DNA of 64,000 bases. It comes from Bin87 sp965220095 (lineage in GTDB: Bacteria > Chloroflexota > Dehalococcoidia > Lucifugimonadales > UBA3495). Positions 41,194-49,219 of the stretch are shown here, piece by piece. A model generated the notes under the pieces. The model had not been told where the DNA came from, did not search any database, and saw only the letters and a list, made by a program, of their open reading frames with translations. The stretch covers positions 1,550,001 through 1,614,000 of the forward strand of contig OZ244805.1 in NCBI GenBank assembly GCA_965220095.1, given 5' to 3'. Every line of letters starts with the position of its first letter. The stretch's first letter is position 1. The position numbers and the translations under genes are program-made.

Positions 41194-41772
41194 CTATCCC
41201 TCCCGTCGATGCCCCAACAGCGCGGCCACGATGTCCCCAACCACGGCCTCGACGCGTTGGCCGATGGCTGCCTCGTCCAGCGCCGCCACCGGGTGTCTAA
41301 TGTACACCGAACCTTCGTAATCGGGTCGGCCCAACGATACGATGTGCTGCTCGGCAGCCGAGCAGCACGCCTCGGTATGCACCACCACCGTCCGCACGCC
41401 CCGATCTTCCAATTCCACTGCGTCGCGCAAACTGCGCGCTACGCAGCTCCCTCAATCCCCCACCGTCGTAACCACGAAATCGCACTGCGCCAGTTCGTCG
41501 ATGATCTCCGGCGCCGCCGGGGCCGAGAACACCCACTTGGCCAGCGCCACCGAGTCGGTCATGCCGTACCCCTCGGTCAGCTCGCGGCGAATGGCTTCCA
41601 GTATTACGTCGGCATTGCCTTTGTGATTATCCAGGAACCCGCCGGTCAGTCCTTCCAACGTCTCTAGCGGTGTCGCCGCGCGTCGCTCCGATTCTTCCTG
41701 CCGGTCGGTGGGATCCAGCAACCCCAACGCGGCGATGCGAGCCTGCAAATCAACCCTGCTATCGCTCATCAT
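41194..41772 (-). CDS. UGSC-family selenoprotein candidate (in-frame UGA read as Sec107)
   Basis: Read through the TGA at 41454-41452, one 192-codon frame results. Around it the protein reads 'CDFVVTTVGD-U-GSCVARSL', then 'RDAVELEDRGVRTVVVHTE', which is the pattern of UGSC proteins, where Sec or Cys precedes G-S-C. The half after the UGA carries the family's conserved strand and has no ribosome site of its own, so a separate gene is unlikely. A SECIS-like hairpin begins 5 nt after the UGA. GGGAGGAG precedes the ATG pair at 41772/41769. Function unknown; a thiol/selenol redox role is inferred from U-x2-C. Conventional annotation would stop at residue 106. Confidence 0.8.
41418..41446 (-). promoter_or_regulatory. 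SECIS-like hairpin downstream of the UGA
   Basis: Minus strand: CTGCGT (41446-41441) pairs with ACGCAG (41423-41418); after a 2-nt AG bulge, CGCGCA (41438-41433) pairs with TGCGCG (41429-41424), with loop GTT. All 12 pairs are perfect. The stem starts 5 nt, and the loop 20 nt, after the UGA: the geometry of bacterial SECIS elements recognised by SelB, with a G and U in the loop. Confidence 0.72.
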
Positions 41773-41820
41773 CTAATCTCCTCCCACCAGCATCCTTTTC
41801 ATCCTGCTCATCCATGCAAA

Positions 41821-42852
41821 TTAAACCGCCGCCGACGTAATCCGCGAGCCCCAGCCCGGTATGTATAGCGAATGCCGGCCTGGCCCGCCGGCAACCATGA
41901 TGTGAATATCCTCCGCACGGCGCACCACCGGAACCATGGCGTCATCGTCATTGCGGTCGATCCAACGCGGCCACAGCGTGTTGCGGTGGGCATGACGTCC
42001 ATGGATGCCACCCAGTTTCAGGACGGACAGCGGCTGCCGCGCCAGTTCGTACAGATACGACCTCACGTCGTTCTTGCTCCATCCGGCGCTGGCAATAATG
42101 TCAGCGTGCTCCGGACCCAGCACCAGCAGCACGTCGCCCATCACGTGGATGTTGTTGCAGCCGGGTATCGCCATCGACATCGCAAATGTAATCAGCAGGT
42201 CCCTTGGATTGTCGGCTCCGTGGTTGTTCAGGTTGTGGGGCGCTTCGGCCGGGTGCACCGTCACCACCGACTCATCGGGGCCGTAGCCGTGTTCCACGTG
42301 ATATGGCTCCCAGGGGTTCGCCGCCTCGTTTTCAGCAATACAGTAGGTGTACTTGCCCGGGTGTCCGAACGTAGCGCGGTCTTCGTCTCCAGGCAGCGCA
42401 CCGCCCAGATTGGTAAGAGCCAGCTTGACAGCCCGTCCGATGGTTGCGTTGGCGCGGTTGCCCTGCCCGAAGCAATTGCCACCGCTGTTCATACCCAACT
42501 CACCGGCAATCGGCCCGTTGACCACCACCAGCGGCGTGGCGATATGAGTCGAACATTGCACCGATGCCAGATTGAACCGGGGCAGCAGCAGCGCCTCAAT
42601 CGCGGCAATCACCACCGGAAAATACTCCGGCAGACACCCCGCCATCACCGCGTTGGTCGCCAGCTTCTCCACCGTCGCCCGTCCGCCACGGGGCGGTATC
42701 TCCCCAACCAGTTCCAGCGCCGACCGACCCGACACGTCCAGAAACGCCCGCACCCGTTCGGCGGTAGGCGGCACGATGGGCAACCCATCAGTCCACCCTG
42801 CTTCGTAAGCCAAGGCCAACGCTTCGTCGTATTCGCCAACTTCAATAGGCAT
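41821..42852 (-). CDS. Hypothetical protein linked to the UGSC selenoprotein
   Basis: A 343-residue soluble protein starting 'MPIEVGEYDEALALAYEAG', then 'WTDGLPIVPPTAERVRAFL'. Conserved-looking parts: 'GRATVEKLATNAVMAGCLPEYFPVV', 'NGPIAGELGMNSGGNCFGQGNRANATIGRAVKL', 'HVMGDVLLVLGPEHADIIASAGWSK', with Cys in 'AGCLPEY', 'VQCSTH' and 'GNCFGQG'. I recall such proteins near UGSC genes but assign no reaction. It lies 48 nt upstream of the selenoprotein on the same strand, so the two probably act together. Confidence 0.7.
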   Translation of the reverse strand: MPIEVGEYDEALALAYEAGWTDGLPIVPPTAERVRAFLDVSGRSALELVGEIPPRGGRATVEKLATNAVMAGCLPEYFPVVIAAIEALLLPRFNLASVQCSTHIATPLVVVNGPIAGELGMNSGGNCFGQGNRANATIGRAVKLALTNLGGALPGDEDRATFGHPGKYTYCIAENEAANPWEPYHVEHGYGPDESVVTVHPAEAPHNLNNHGADNPRDLLITFAMSMAIPGCNNIHVMGDVLLVLGPEHADIIASAGWSKNDVRSYLYELARQPLSVLKLGGIHGRHAHRNTLWPRWIDRNDDDAMVPVVRRAEDIHIMVAGGPGRHSLYIPGWGSRITSAAV

Positions 42853-42879
42853 CGTTAATCTATGTTTCGCGTCAGCAAT

Positions 42880-43266
42880 TTAACCAGGTTCAGAACCGTT
42901 AGTAGGAAACTCCCGTTTCAGCAAACGTCTCGTGGGAATCAGGCGATAATTCACCGGATCAACCATAAGTGCCAGGTCTTCCAATGTAGTTGCTCCCATC
43001 AGGTGTTCGCCATCCGGGCCAAAGATGACCCGTGCCCGGCCAACCTTGTCCATTACGGCGAAGGCTGCATACCCCGTTTCGTATTGGACGATCTCACCGC
43101 CGGCGAGTTCAAATTCCACCAATTCCTCTGGTTCTACTCCCAACCGACGCAGCAGGCTGGCCGGCGCCATGGAACATGTAGCACCGGTATCTACCAGTGC
43201 GCTAATCGTCTCCCAAACCGAAAAATCGGGCGCGCCGATTCGCAAGTCCACGTTGAATGTTCCCAT
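42880..43266 (-). CDS. Retropepsin-like clan AA aspartic protease
   Basis: A 128-residue single-domain protein: active-site 'ALVDTGATCSMAPASLL' (D-T-G-A) and a later hydrophobic 'VIFGPDGEHLMGATTLEDL'. Such bacterial proteins dimerise like retroviral proteases. The 'MGTFNV' start at 43266 fits the family; a longer frame reaches 43317. Function unknown. Confidence 0.78.
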   Translation of the reverse strand: MGTFNVDLRIGAPDFSVWETISALVDTGATCSMAPASLLRRLGVEPEELVEFELAGGEIVQYETGYAAFAVMDKVGRARVIFGPDGEHLMGATTLEDLALMVDPVNYRLIPTRRLLKREFPTNGSEPG

Positions 43267-43320
43267 ACTTAACCTGCCGCCTCGAGTGATGGTTGCTGAC
43301 AATAGCCAGTGTATCACCCG

Positions 43321-44280
43321 CTACTTCACCAACTCCGCCAGATGAGGAGTGAACACCCGCTTGAACGCGAGTAATCGCTCAATCATCCACTCCCGAAGTT
43401 CCTTTAGTGAATCGTCGTCGTCGTCAATGTTGGCCTCACGCATGACTGAAATGCGGCACATTTGGAAATCGTCAAACCGCTCCCACTCCAAAGCGTCCGC
43501 CAGTTCCATTTCAATACGTTCATTACGTTCCATCAATAAGTCGAACAACTGCTCGTTCCATTCCTTATCATTACGACGCATAGTGAGTTCTACTCTGGCG
43601 CTTCCATCGTACCGATAGAAATTTGCTCCGTACCGCACACTGCGCACGCCAGCATAAAAAATGCACCACCGCTGCGGCGTACCGTTTCTTGATCCAGTGA
43701 ACTGGAGCTCCCCTTCCACAGCTTCAATTATAGGTCGATAAAAATCCTGGTATCGTTTCCCCTGTTCCGACACTATACGAGTGCTGCCTTCACGCGCTGC
43801 GCTAACCGTCCGTTTCTGCCAGTCGTTAGGCGCAGCTACCACTCGAAAGTGCGGCGCCGGGCGTGAATCGTCGATCCGCAATGCCTCAACCACCACCCCA
43901 TAGAAGGCTGTGTCCTCATCAGTGCGTTGGTTCAACCAATCCAACGCCTGCCGGTGCTCATCCCGAAAATCCCGAGTCAACCACACCGCCGCACAAGCGT
44001 CGTAACCTGCTGCGTAGGTAAGCAGTTTCCCAAGATGGTCGTGATTGGTTGCCTCCAATTGATTCTCAATGATTACTGGCCGGTTGCTGCCCAGGTCGTG
44101 CGCCAGCACGTCCAGCGAAAACGAACCAACCGGAGCTTCCGACGATTGCAGCTCCAAATCCAGCCCCAGGGCAGCGCCCAACTTGTCCAGGTTATCGGAT
44201 AGCCACGGAGTAAAGTCCGACGCCTCATTGGGCCAGACTGTCCGCAAGTCAACCTTTTCAATCGCGCCCAAGTTCACCAT
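43321..44280 (-). CDS. DUF4268 / restriction-endonuclease-like protein
   Basis: A 319-residue protein. The N-terminal half resembles a PD-(D/E)xK nuclease fold: 'FSLDVLAHDLGSNRPVIIENQLEATNHDHLGKLLTYAAG' gives Asp, then Glu-x-Gln in place of Glu-x-Lys. The C-terminal half fits DUF4268. Relatives occur near defence and repair genes, but no methylase or other defence gene is here. Start at 44280 (MVNLGAI). The C-terminus is acidic and has four Asp in a row. Confidence 0.75.
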   Translation of the reverse strand: MVNLGAIEKVDLRTVWPNEASDFTPWLSDNLDKLGAALGLDLELQSSEAPVGSFSLDVLAHDLGSNRPVIIENQLEATNHDHLGKLLTYAAGYDACAAVWLTRDFRDEHRQALDWLNQRTDEDTAFYGVVVEALRIDDSRPAPHFRVVAAPNDWQKRTVSAAREGSTRIVSEQGKRYQDFYRPIIEAVEGELQFTGSRNGTPQRWCIFYAGVRSVRYGANFYRYDGSARVELTMRRNDKEWNEQLFDLLMERNERIEMELADALEWERFDDFQMCRISVMREANIDDDDDSLKELREWMIERLLAFKRVFTPHLAELVK

Positions 44281-44370
44281 TAAGAAACCCTCCAGGTCCA
44301 ACTACGTTGACCATTCAAAACACGGTCGCGATTCTCGGCAACCCCTTCCTGTTGGTGCTAATCAGTCAAA

Positions 44371-44405
44371 TGCCCGGAGAACTGCGTAACGCAATCCCCC
44401 GGGCA
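44371..44405 (-). terminator. Hairpin after the LLM gene
   Basis: TGCCCGG (44371-44377) pairs with CCGGGCA (44399-44405) around an inner TGCG/CGCA hairpin, then TTTGA on the minus strand. It follows the stop at 44460 by 55 nt. The T-run is short, so termination is uncertain. Confidence 0.4.
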
Positions 44406-44459
44406 TCTGACCTGATTCACACCACCGCGCCGGTGGCAACCATTGATTCGGGCCGCGAT

Positions 44460-45578
44460 TTACTTGAACTTCGGAATTACCTTGTCGGTGAGGATTCGCA
44501 TGGTGTTCATCACCACGTCCCGGGGAACCGATGAAGTCCAGTTGACCTCGAACATGATCTCGTCGGTGCCGAAGTCCTCGCGGAGAACCTCGATCTTGTC
44601 GACCACTTCCTCCGGTGTCCCGAACAGGTTTACTTCCTCAGTCGCATCCGGGCTCGCCGCGCCGGCATCGGTGCTCCCGATACCCACCCGGCCGGAGTAA
44701 TACCGCCTGGCCAGACTCATCAGCGCGTCAACTTCGCGCGTGGCCTCTTCCTTCGTGTCGGCTACCAGCGTCGGTATGCGAACCACGGTGGTGGGTTCGC
44801 CGGGGTGCCCGGCATCCCGCCAGGCCTGCTTGTAGCGCTTCACGTCCTCGATCAGAACCGTGGTTCCTCGAAGGTTGTGCGGTGAGCTTCCCGCGCCCAC
44901 GGCGATGCGATAGCCCTGCTCTCCCATGGGTACGAAGCTTTCCTGGCTGTCCACCGGCAACAGCATGGCCGGGTAGGGCTTCTGGTAGGGCTTGGGGATG
45001 GCCAGGTACGGCTCGTAGAATGCCGGGTAGTTGTAATACTTGCCTTCGAACCCGGAGAACTGGTCCTCGGTCCAAAGCTGCTTCATAACTTCTAGGTATT
45101 CGAAGAACTGCTCCCGACGCGTATCGGAGCCACGCGTGCGCCCGCCGGCGCCGTAAATGAACCGGCCTTTGCTGATCTGGTCAACAATTGCGACCTGCTC
45201 CGCGGTCTGGATGGGGTCTTCCATCAGCAGGTTATCGAAACCATATCTCTCGTGCGGGAGCGCTGATGCAGACACCGTCTCACCCGGTTGTTTCATCACC
45301 GGCCGGTGGATGGACGACCCAATTTTGATCCTTTCGGTGCGGGCCGCTATCACGGCGGATAGCATCAGAACCTGGGGATCCATGCTCGCCTGCTTGGAGA
45401 AGTGCCCTCCCCCCAGCCAGACGTAGTCCCACCCCATCTGCTCTACCGCGTCAATCTCGGCCCAGTTCTGAACGTAAGCCTCTTCCTCCAGGAGCTTCCC
45501 CCCGCTATATTCAGCGTCCCACGGAACCTTGCCTCCATCATATAAAGCGTTCCAAGTGTTGAATAGTCCAAAGTCCAT
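44460..45578 (-). CDS. LLM-class flavin-dependent oxidoreductase
   Basis: A 372-residue luciferase-like enzyme: 'MDFGLFNTWNALYDGGKVPW', 'MGWDYVWLGGGHFSKQASMDPQVLMLSAVIAARTERIKIGSSIHRPV', 'QISKGRFIYGAGGRTRGSDTRREQFFEYLEVMKQLW', and 'LFGTPEEVVDKIEVLREDFG'. Start 45578 with AAGGAGG upstream. Third LLM gene of the window. Substrate unknown. Confidence 0.85.
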   Translation of the reverse strand: MDFGLFNTWNALYDGGKVPWDAEYSGGKLLEEEAYVQNWAEIDAVEQMGWDYVWLGGGHFSKQASMDPQVLMLSAVIAARTERIKIGSSIHRPVMKQPGETVSASALPHERYGFDNLLMEDPIQTAEQVAIVDQISKGRFIYGAGGRTRGSDTRREQFFEYLEVMKQLWTEDQFSGFEGKYYNYPAFYEPYLAIPKPYQKPYPAMLLPVDSQESFVPMGEQGYRIAVGAGSSPHNLRGTTVLIEDVKRYKQAWRDAGHPGEPTTVVRIPTLVADTKEEATREVDALMSLARRYYSGRVGIGSTDAGAASPDATEEVNLFGTPEEVVDKIEVLREDFGTDEIMFEVNWTSSVPRDVVMNTMRILTDKVIPKFK

Positions 45579-45750
45579 GCTCGCGCCCTCCTTCCTTAGC
45601 TGGCGTGTAGTCCCTCTCGATGCCGTCAATGTAGCATTAGCGGCATACCGGGTCAACGCGAGGGCCGGCGCGCGGGATCTGGAACGAACGTGATCCGGTG
45701 GTCTCGGCCGTTGTGCGAGATTCATCCGGGCGATGTATGCTTGAGCGGCG

Positions 45751-45786
45751 TCGGCTTGGCATGGGCTTTCGGCTTGGCATGGGCTC
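45751..45786. repeat. 18-bp tandem repeat upstream of ridA
   Basis: Two units of tcggcttggcatgggct(t/c) in a row (45751-45768, 45769-45786). Non-coding if ridA starts at 45831. Confidence 0.8.
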
Positions 45787-45830
45787 ATGGAAAGCCGGCC
45801 GATGACATTACAGTCTCAGGAGGCCAAATC

Positions 45831-46220
45831 TTGGAGAAGGTCAGGAAAAATTATCCGGATATCGCCCCGTCGGGGCCCACCTTCAGCCGTGGCGTGCGAG
45901 TCGGCAACCTGCTGTTCATTGCCGGCTGCACTGCTCGCGGCACCGATGCTCAGGGCAAGGATGTAATACAGCAGCTCAGGGTCACCCTGGACAGAATCAC
46001 CCGGATCGTAGCCGAGGAAGGCGGAGATTCCTCCGACATCGTGAAAATTACCACTTTTGTTACCAGCATTCCCGACTGGCGGGCTCATCGCGAAGCGCAG
46101 GAAGCGTTGTTCGTGGAGTATTTCCGGGGTGAATACCCCGCCAACACTCTGGTTGAAATCACCGCCCTGGCCGAGGACGGCCTGGACGTGGAGATCGAGG
46201 CCATCGCCGAGTTGGGTTAG
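45831..46220 (+). CDS. RidA/YjgF family protein
   Basis: A 129-residue Rid protein: 'GVRVGNLLFIAGCTARGTDAQG', 'IVKITTFVTSI', 'EYPANTLVEITALAEDGLDVEIEAIA'. RidA hydrolyses reactive enamines and imines, but the catalytic Arg is followed here by a different sequence, so the subclass is uncertain. The start is a TTG at 45831 with AGGAGG 7 nt upstream; the frame extends 47 codons further up without similarity. Confidence 0.85.
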   Translation: MEKVRKNYPDIAPSGPTFSRGVRVGNLLFIAGCTARGTDAQGKDVIQQLRVTLDRITRIVAEEGGDSSDIVKITTFVTSIPDWRAHREAQEALFVEYFRGEYPANTLVEITALAEDGLDVEIEAIAELG

Positions 46221-46444
46221 AGTTGGGTCAGATTTGGATGAAGGGCGGTTCAGGGCCAGAGAATGTGCCCTGTGATCACAGCACGGGAACCCCTGAGCCG
46301 CCGCTGCGGGAGCGCCGAAACCAGCCCGCACCCGTCCGGGAATCATCGTCGCGTCACCGACATCGCGTCAAAGGATTTCGTCACCATCTCCTGGCGCCGT
46401 TCAATTATCGGTGGCGCTTGGTGTGCCCTGACCTGATTCCAAAT

Positions 46445-46474
46445 GTTGACGTATGTCAACGTTAAGCATACGAT
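46445..46474 (+). promoter_or_regulatory. Promoter with overlapping operator-like palindrome, DUF1800 operon
   Basis: TTGACG (46446-46451), 17-nt spacer, TACGAT (46469-46474). The palindrome GTTGACGTATGTCAAC (46445-46460) covers the -35 box, so a dimeric repressor could bind there. A leader of about 160 nt follows with small hairpins, including GTTGC/GCAAC near 46595. The rest of the 420-nt gap has no gene. Confidence 0.5.
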
Positions 46475-46640
46475 GGTGCCGGTACCGTTAAAGGGACCGG
46501 CGTAAGCCCATCTATATCGCGGTGCTGATCGGGTAATCATTTGCGTATACCATCTGGGTATGAATGCAAGCGGTAGGAAACCGTAAAAGAAACGGGGTTG
46601 CCGAGTAGCAACCGTTGGGACGTATTAAGGAGGAGAAAGA

Positions 46641-48047
46641 ATGGCAGACAAAGACATCGCTTTAATGGCTCACTTGATGCGCCGCGCTGGTTTTGGGGCG
46701 ACGTATGAAGAACTGGAGGCTCGTGTCGCCCAGGGCTACGAAGCCACTGTGGATGAACTGCTAAATCCGGACGCGCAGCCGGAGATTGAGCGGGACATTC
46801 TGATGCGCTATCAGCCACAGTGGGTTTCCCAGGCCGGTCTGGAGGGTCAGCAGGAAGAATGGACCTTCCGGATGATCAACACCAAGCGCCCGCTAGAGGA
46901 AAAGATTTCCCTCTTCTGGCACCAGATTTTCTGCACCGGGCACGCCAAGTGCGAATATCCAAAGCAGCAGCAGATCGAATTCGAAATGTTCCGCACTATG
47001 GGCATGGGCAACTTCCACGACCTGCTCCTGGGCTTGTCCATGGACCCCGCAATGATGTTCTACCTGGACAACTGCATGAGCCACAAAGACGCCATCAACG
47101 AGAACTGGGGCCGCGAGCTCCTGGAATTGTTCTCCTTGGGCGTCGGAATGGACGGTCTGGACAACTATTCCGAAGATGACGTCCAGGAGTGCGCCCGCGC
47201 CTTCACCGGCTGGACAGTTACCAACTCGGTACCCAGGTACCCCTACGGCAAGTACGAGGCGGCCTTCATCTACGATCCGTCCGACCACGACTATGGCGAT
47301 AAGACCTTCCTGGGCGAATCCGGCAACTGGAACGGCGAGGACATCGTCCGCATTATCGCCAGGCAGCCCGGCGCCGCCAGGTTCATCGCCCGGCACCTGT
47401 ACAACTTCTTCGTCGCTGACGAGCCACAGGTTCCCGCATGGAAGGACACCCCGCCTCGGGACCCCGAAGCCATCAAGATGCTGGAGGACGAGTACTTCCG
47501 CTCCAACTATGACATCCGCTCGATGCTGCGGGTGCTCTTCAACTCCGACTTCTTCAAGGATGCCCGCTTCACCAAGGTGAAGAGCCCCACCGAGACCGTG
47601 GTCGGCACGATGCGCCTGGTTGGCGACTTCGATATGCCCAAACCCGGCCTGAACGCCATGACCCTGACCATTCGTTACATGGGTCAGGATCTGCTCAACC
47701 CTCCGACGGTGGAGGGCTGGCATACCGGACGGGAGTGGATCGACAGCGGCACGCTGGTCGAGCGAATCAACTTCACGGCCGACGCCGTGGGGAACACCTC
47801 CCACCGTGGGGTACAGGCCATCATCAACCGCCTGGGTTCCCAGGGAGCCACCATCTCGCCAGAACAGTTGGTCGACGGCTGCTTGGACATGCTGGGCGCA
47901 TACGAGCTGGCCGATGTCACCCGCACCGAGCTGGTGTCGCTGGCCCGCGGCGAAGGCGAGTTGCAGACCGGATCCGACGAGTTCGGCCAAAGGGTCGGCC
48001 AGATGCTACAGTCCATCGTGGCCACCACCGAGTACCTATTCGCGTAA
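46641..48047 (+). CDS. DUF1800 domain protein
   Basis: A 468-residue DUF1800 protein: 'ALMAHLMRRAGFGATYEEL', 'EKISLFWHQIFCTGHAKC', 'NENWGRELLELFSLGVGMDGLDNYSEDDVQECARAFTGWTV', 'NPPTVEGWHTGREWIDSGTLVER'. The domain is found with DUF1501 in many phyla; its reaction is not known. There is no signal peptide at the strongly marked start (AAGGAGGAGAA), although relatives are often exported. Confidence 0.9.
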   Translation: MADKDIALMAHLMRRAGFGATYEELEARVAQGYEATVDELLNPDAQPEIERDILMRYQPQWVSQAGLEGQQEEWTFRMINTKRPLEEKISLFWHQIFCTGHAKCEYPKQQQIEFEMFRTMGMGNFHDLLLGLSMDPAMMFYLDNCMSHKDAINENWGRELLELFSLGVGMDGLDNYSEDDVQECARAFTGWTVTNSVPRYPYGKYEAAFIYDPSDHDYGDKTFLGESGNWNGEDIVRIIARQPGAARFIARHLYNFFVADEPQVPAWKDTPPRDPEAIKMLEDEYFRSNYDIRSMLRVLFNSDFFKDARFTKVKSPTETVVGTMRLVGDFDMPKPGLNAMTLTIRYMGQDLLNPPTVEGWHTGREWIDSGTLVERINFTADAVGNTSHRGVQAIINRLGSQGATISPEQLVDGCLDMLGAYELADVTRTELVSLARGEGELQTGSDEFGQRVGQMLQSIVATTEYLFA

Positions 48048-48065
48048 CCGAGGAGGACTAAAGAA

Positions 48066-49199
48066 ATGACATCCACCAAGAAAGACCCGGTGCTGGTGGT
48101 CCTCCAGTTGTCAGGGGGTAATGACGGACTGAACACGATCATCCCTTACGGCGATCCCCTGTATCTGGACAACCGGCCCAACGTAAGAATTCCCATCGAC
48201 CAGGTCCTGCCAATCAACGACCAGATCGGCTTCAACCCGGCAATGGCGCCGATGAAGCGTCTGTACGATGAGGGCAAGGTCGCCATCATCCAGGGCGTCG
48301 GATACCCCAACCCGAGCCGCTCCCACTTCCGCTCCATGGACATCTGGCATACCTGCGAGCCTGACAAAGTGGGCGATGAGGGCTGGCTGGGTCGGGCCGT
48401 GCGCGACCTGGACCCGCAGAAGGAAAACGTTCTGACTGGCGTCAACTTCGGGCGCGGTCTCCCCAGGTCCCTGGTGGCCCCCGGTGTCCCCGTGGCTTCG
48501 GTAGGCAACCTCGAGACCTACGGCGTCCTCACCGGCATCGAAATCGAGGATCAGCGAGCCAAGGCCCTCGACGTGTTCTCCCGGGTCTACTCGCCCATGA
48601 TCGGCCAGGGCCCGGTGCTGGACTACTTCGCTCATACGGGACTGGACGCGCTGGAAGGCGCTGACATTCTCAGCACCGCCCCCGCCATGTATTCCTCCAG
48701 CGTGGAGTACGGCGGCGACACCGTTGCCCAGTACATGCGCAACATCGCCCAGGTGCATCTGGCCGGATTGGGCACCAGGGTGTTCTACACCACGGCGCCC
48801 TACAACAGCTTCGACACCCACGCCGGCGAACTATTGAACCACACCAGGCTGTGGAACGAGACCTCCCACGCGGTTGCCGACTTCTACGACGATCTGAAAG
48901 AGCACAACGCTGGCGACAACGTGGTGCTGCTGGTCTTCACCGAGTTTGGACGCCGGGTTCACGACAACGGCTCCGGCACCGACCACGGTTCTGGAGGCGT
49001 CGCCTTCATGGTCGGTGAGTCGGTCAACGGCGGCCTCTACGGCGAATATCCTTCGCTGGAACAGGACAAGCTGCTGGAGGGCGACCTGCACTTCAACAAC
49101 GACTTCCGTGGCCTCTACTCCACCCTCCTGGAGAAGTGGATGGGCCTGGATGCCCAACCCATCGTGAACGGCACGTTCGAACACATGGCGTTCATCTAG
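48066..49199 (+). CDS. DUF1501 family protein
   Basis: A 377-residue alkaline-phosphatase-fold protein of the DUF1501 (sulfatase-like) group: 'VLVVLQLSGGNDGLNTIIPYGDPLY' at the start, 'RSHFRSMDIWHTCEPD', 'DTHAGELLNHTRLWNE' and 'VFTEFGRRVHDNGSGTDHGSGGVAFMVG'. The usual twin-arginine signal is absent and the protein starts straight at the first strand, so it appears cytoplasmic. Strong GAGGAGGAC site 8 nt after the DUF1800 stop; one operon. Confidence 0.9.
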   Translation: MTSTKKDPVLVVLQLSGGNDGLNTIIPYGDPLYLDNRPNVRIPIDQVLPINDQIGFNPAMAPMKRLYDEGKVAIIQGVGYPNPSRSHFRSMDIWHTCEPDKVGDEGWLGRAVRDLDPQKENVLTGVNFGRGLPRSLVAPGVPVASVGNLETYGVLTGIEIEDQRAKALDVFSRVYSPMIGQGPVLDYFAHTGLDALEGADILSTAPAMYSSSVEYGGDTVAQYMRNIAQVHLAGLGTRVFYTTAPYNSFDTHAGELLNHTRLWNETSHAVADFYDDLKEHNAGDNVVLLVFTEFGRRVHDNGSGTDHGSGGVAFMVGESVNGGLYGEYPSLEQDKLLEGDLHFNNDFRGLYSTLLEKWMGLDAQPIVNGTFEHMAFI

Positions 49200-49219
49200 T
49201 CAGACACTTTGAGGTGAGT

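Noticed and set aside
41452..41454. TGA as an ordinary nonsense mutation (pseudogene)
   Set aside because: The residue position matches the Sec/Cys site of the UGSC family exactly, both halves keep good coding sense, and a SECIS-like stem follows at the right distance.
42880..44280. A restriction or defence island at the protease and DUF4268 genes
   Set aside because: There is no methylase, helicase or other defence gene beside them, and the nuclease motif is imperfect.
46520..46640. A cyclic-di-GMP-type riboswitch ahead of the DUF1800 gene
   Set aside because: Small hairpins and 'ggttgccgagtagc' look suggestive, but the conserved core of the known classes is not there.
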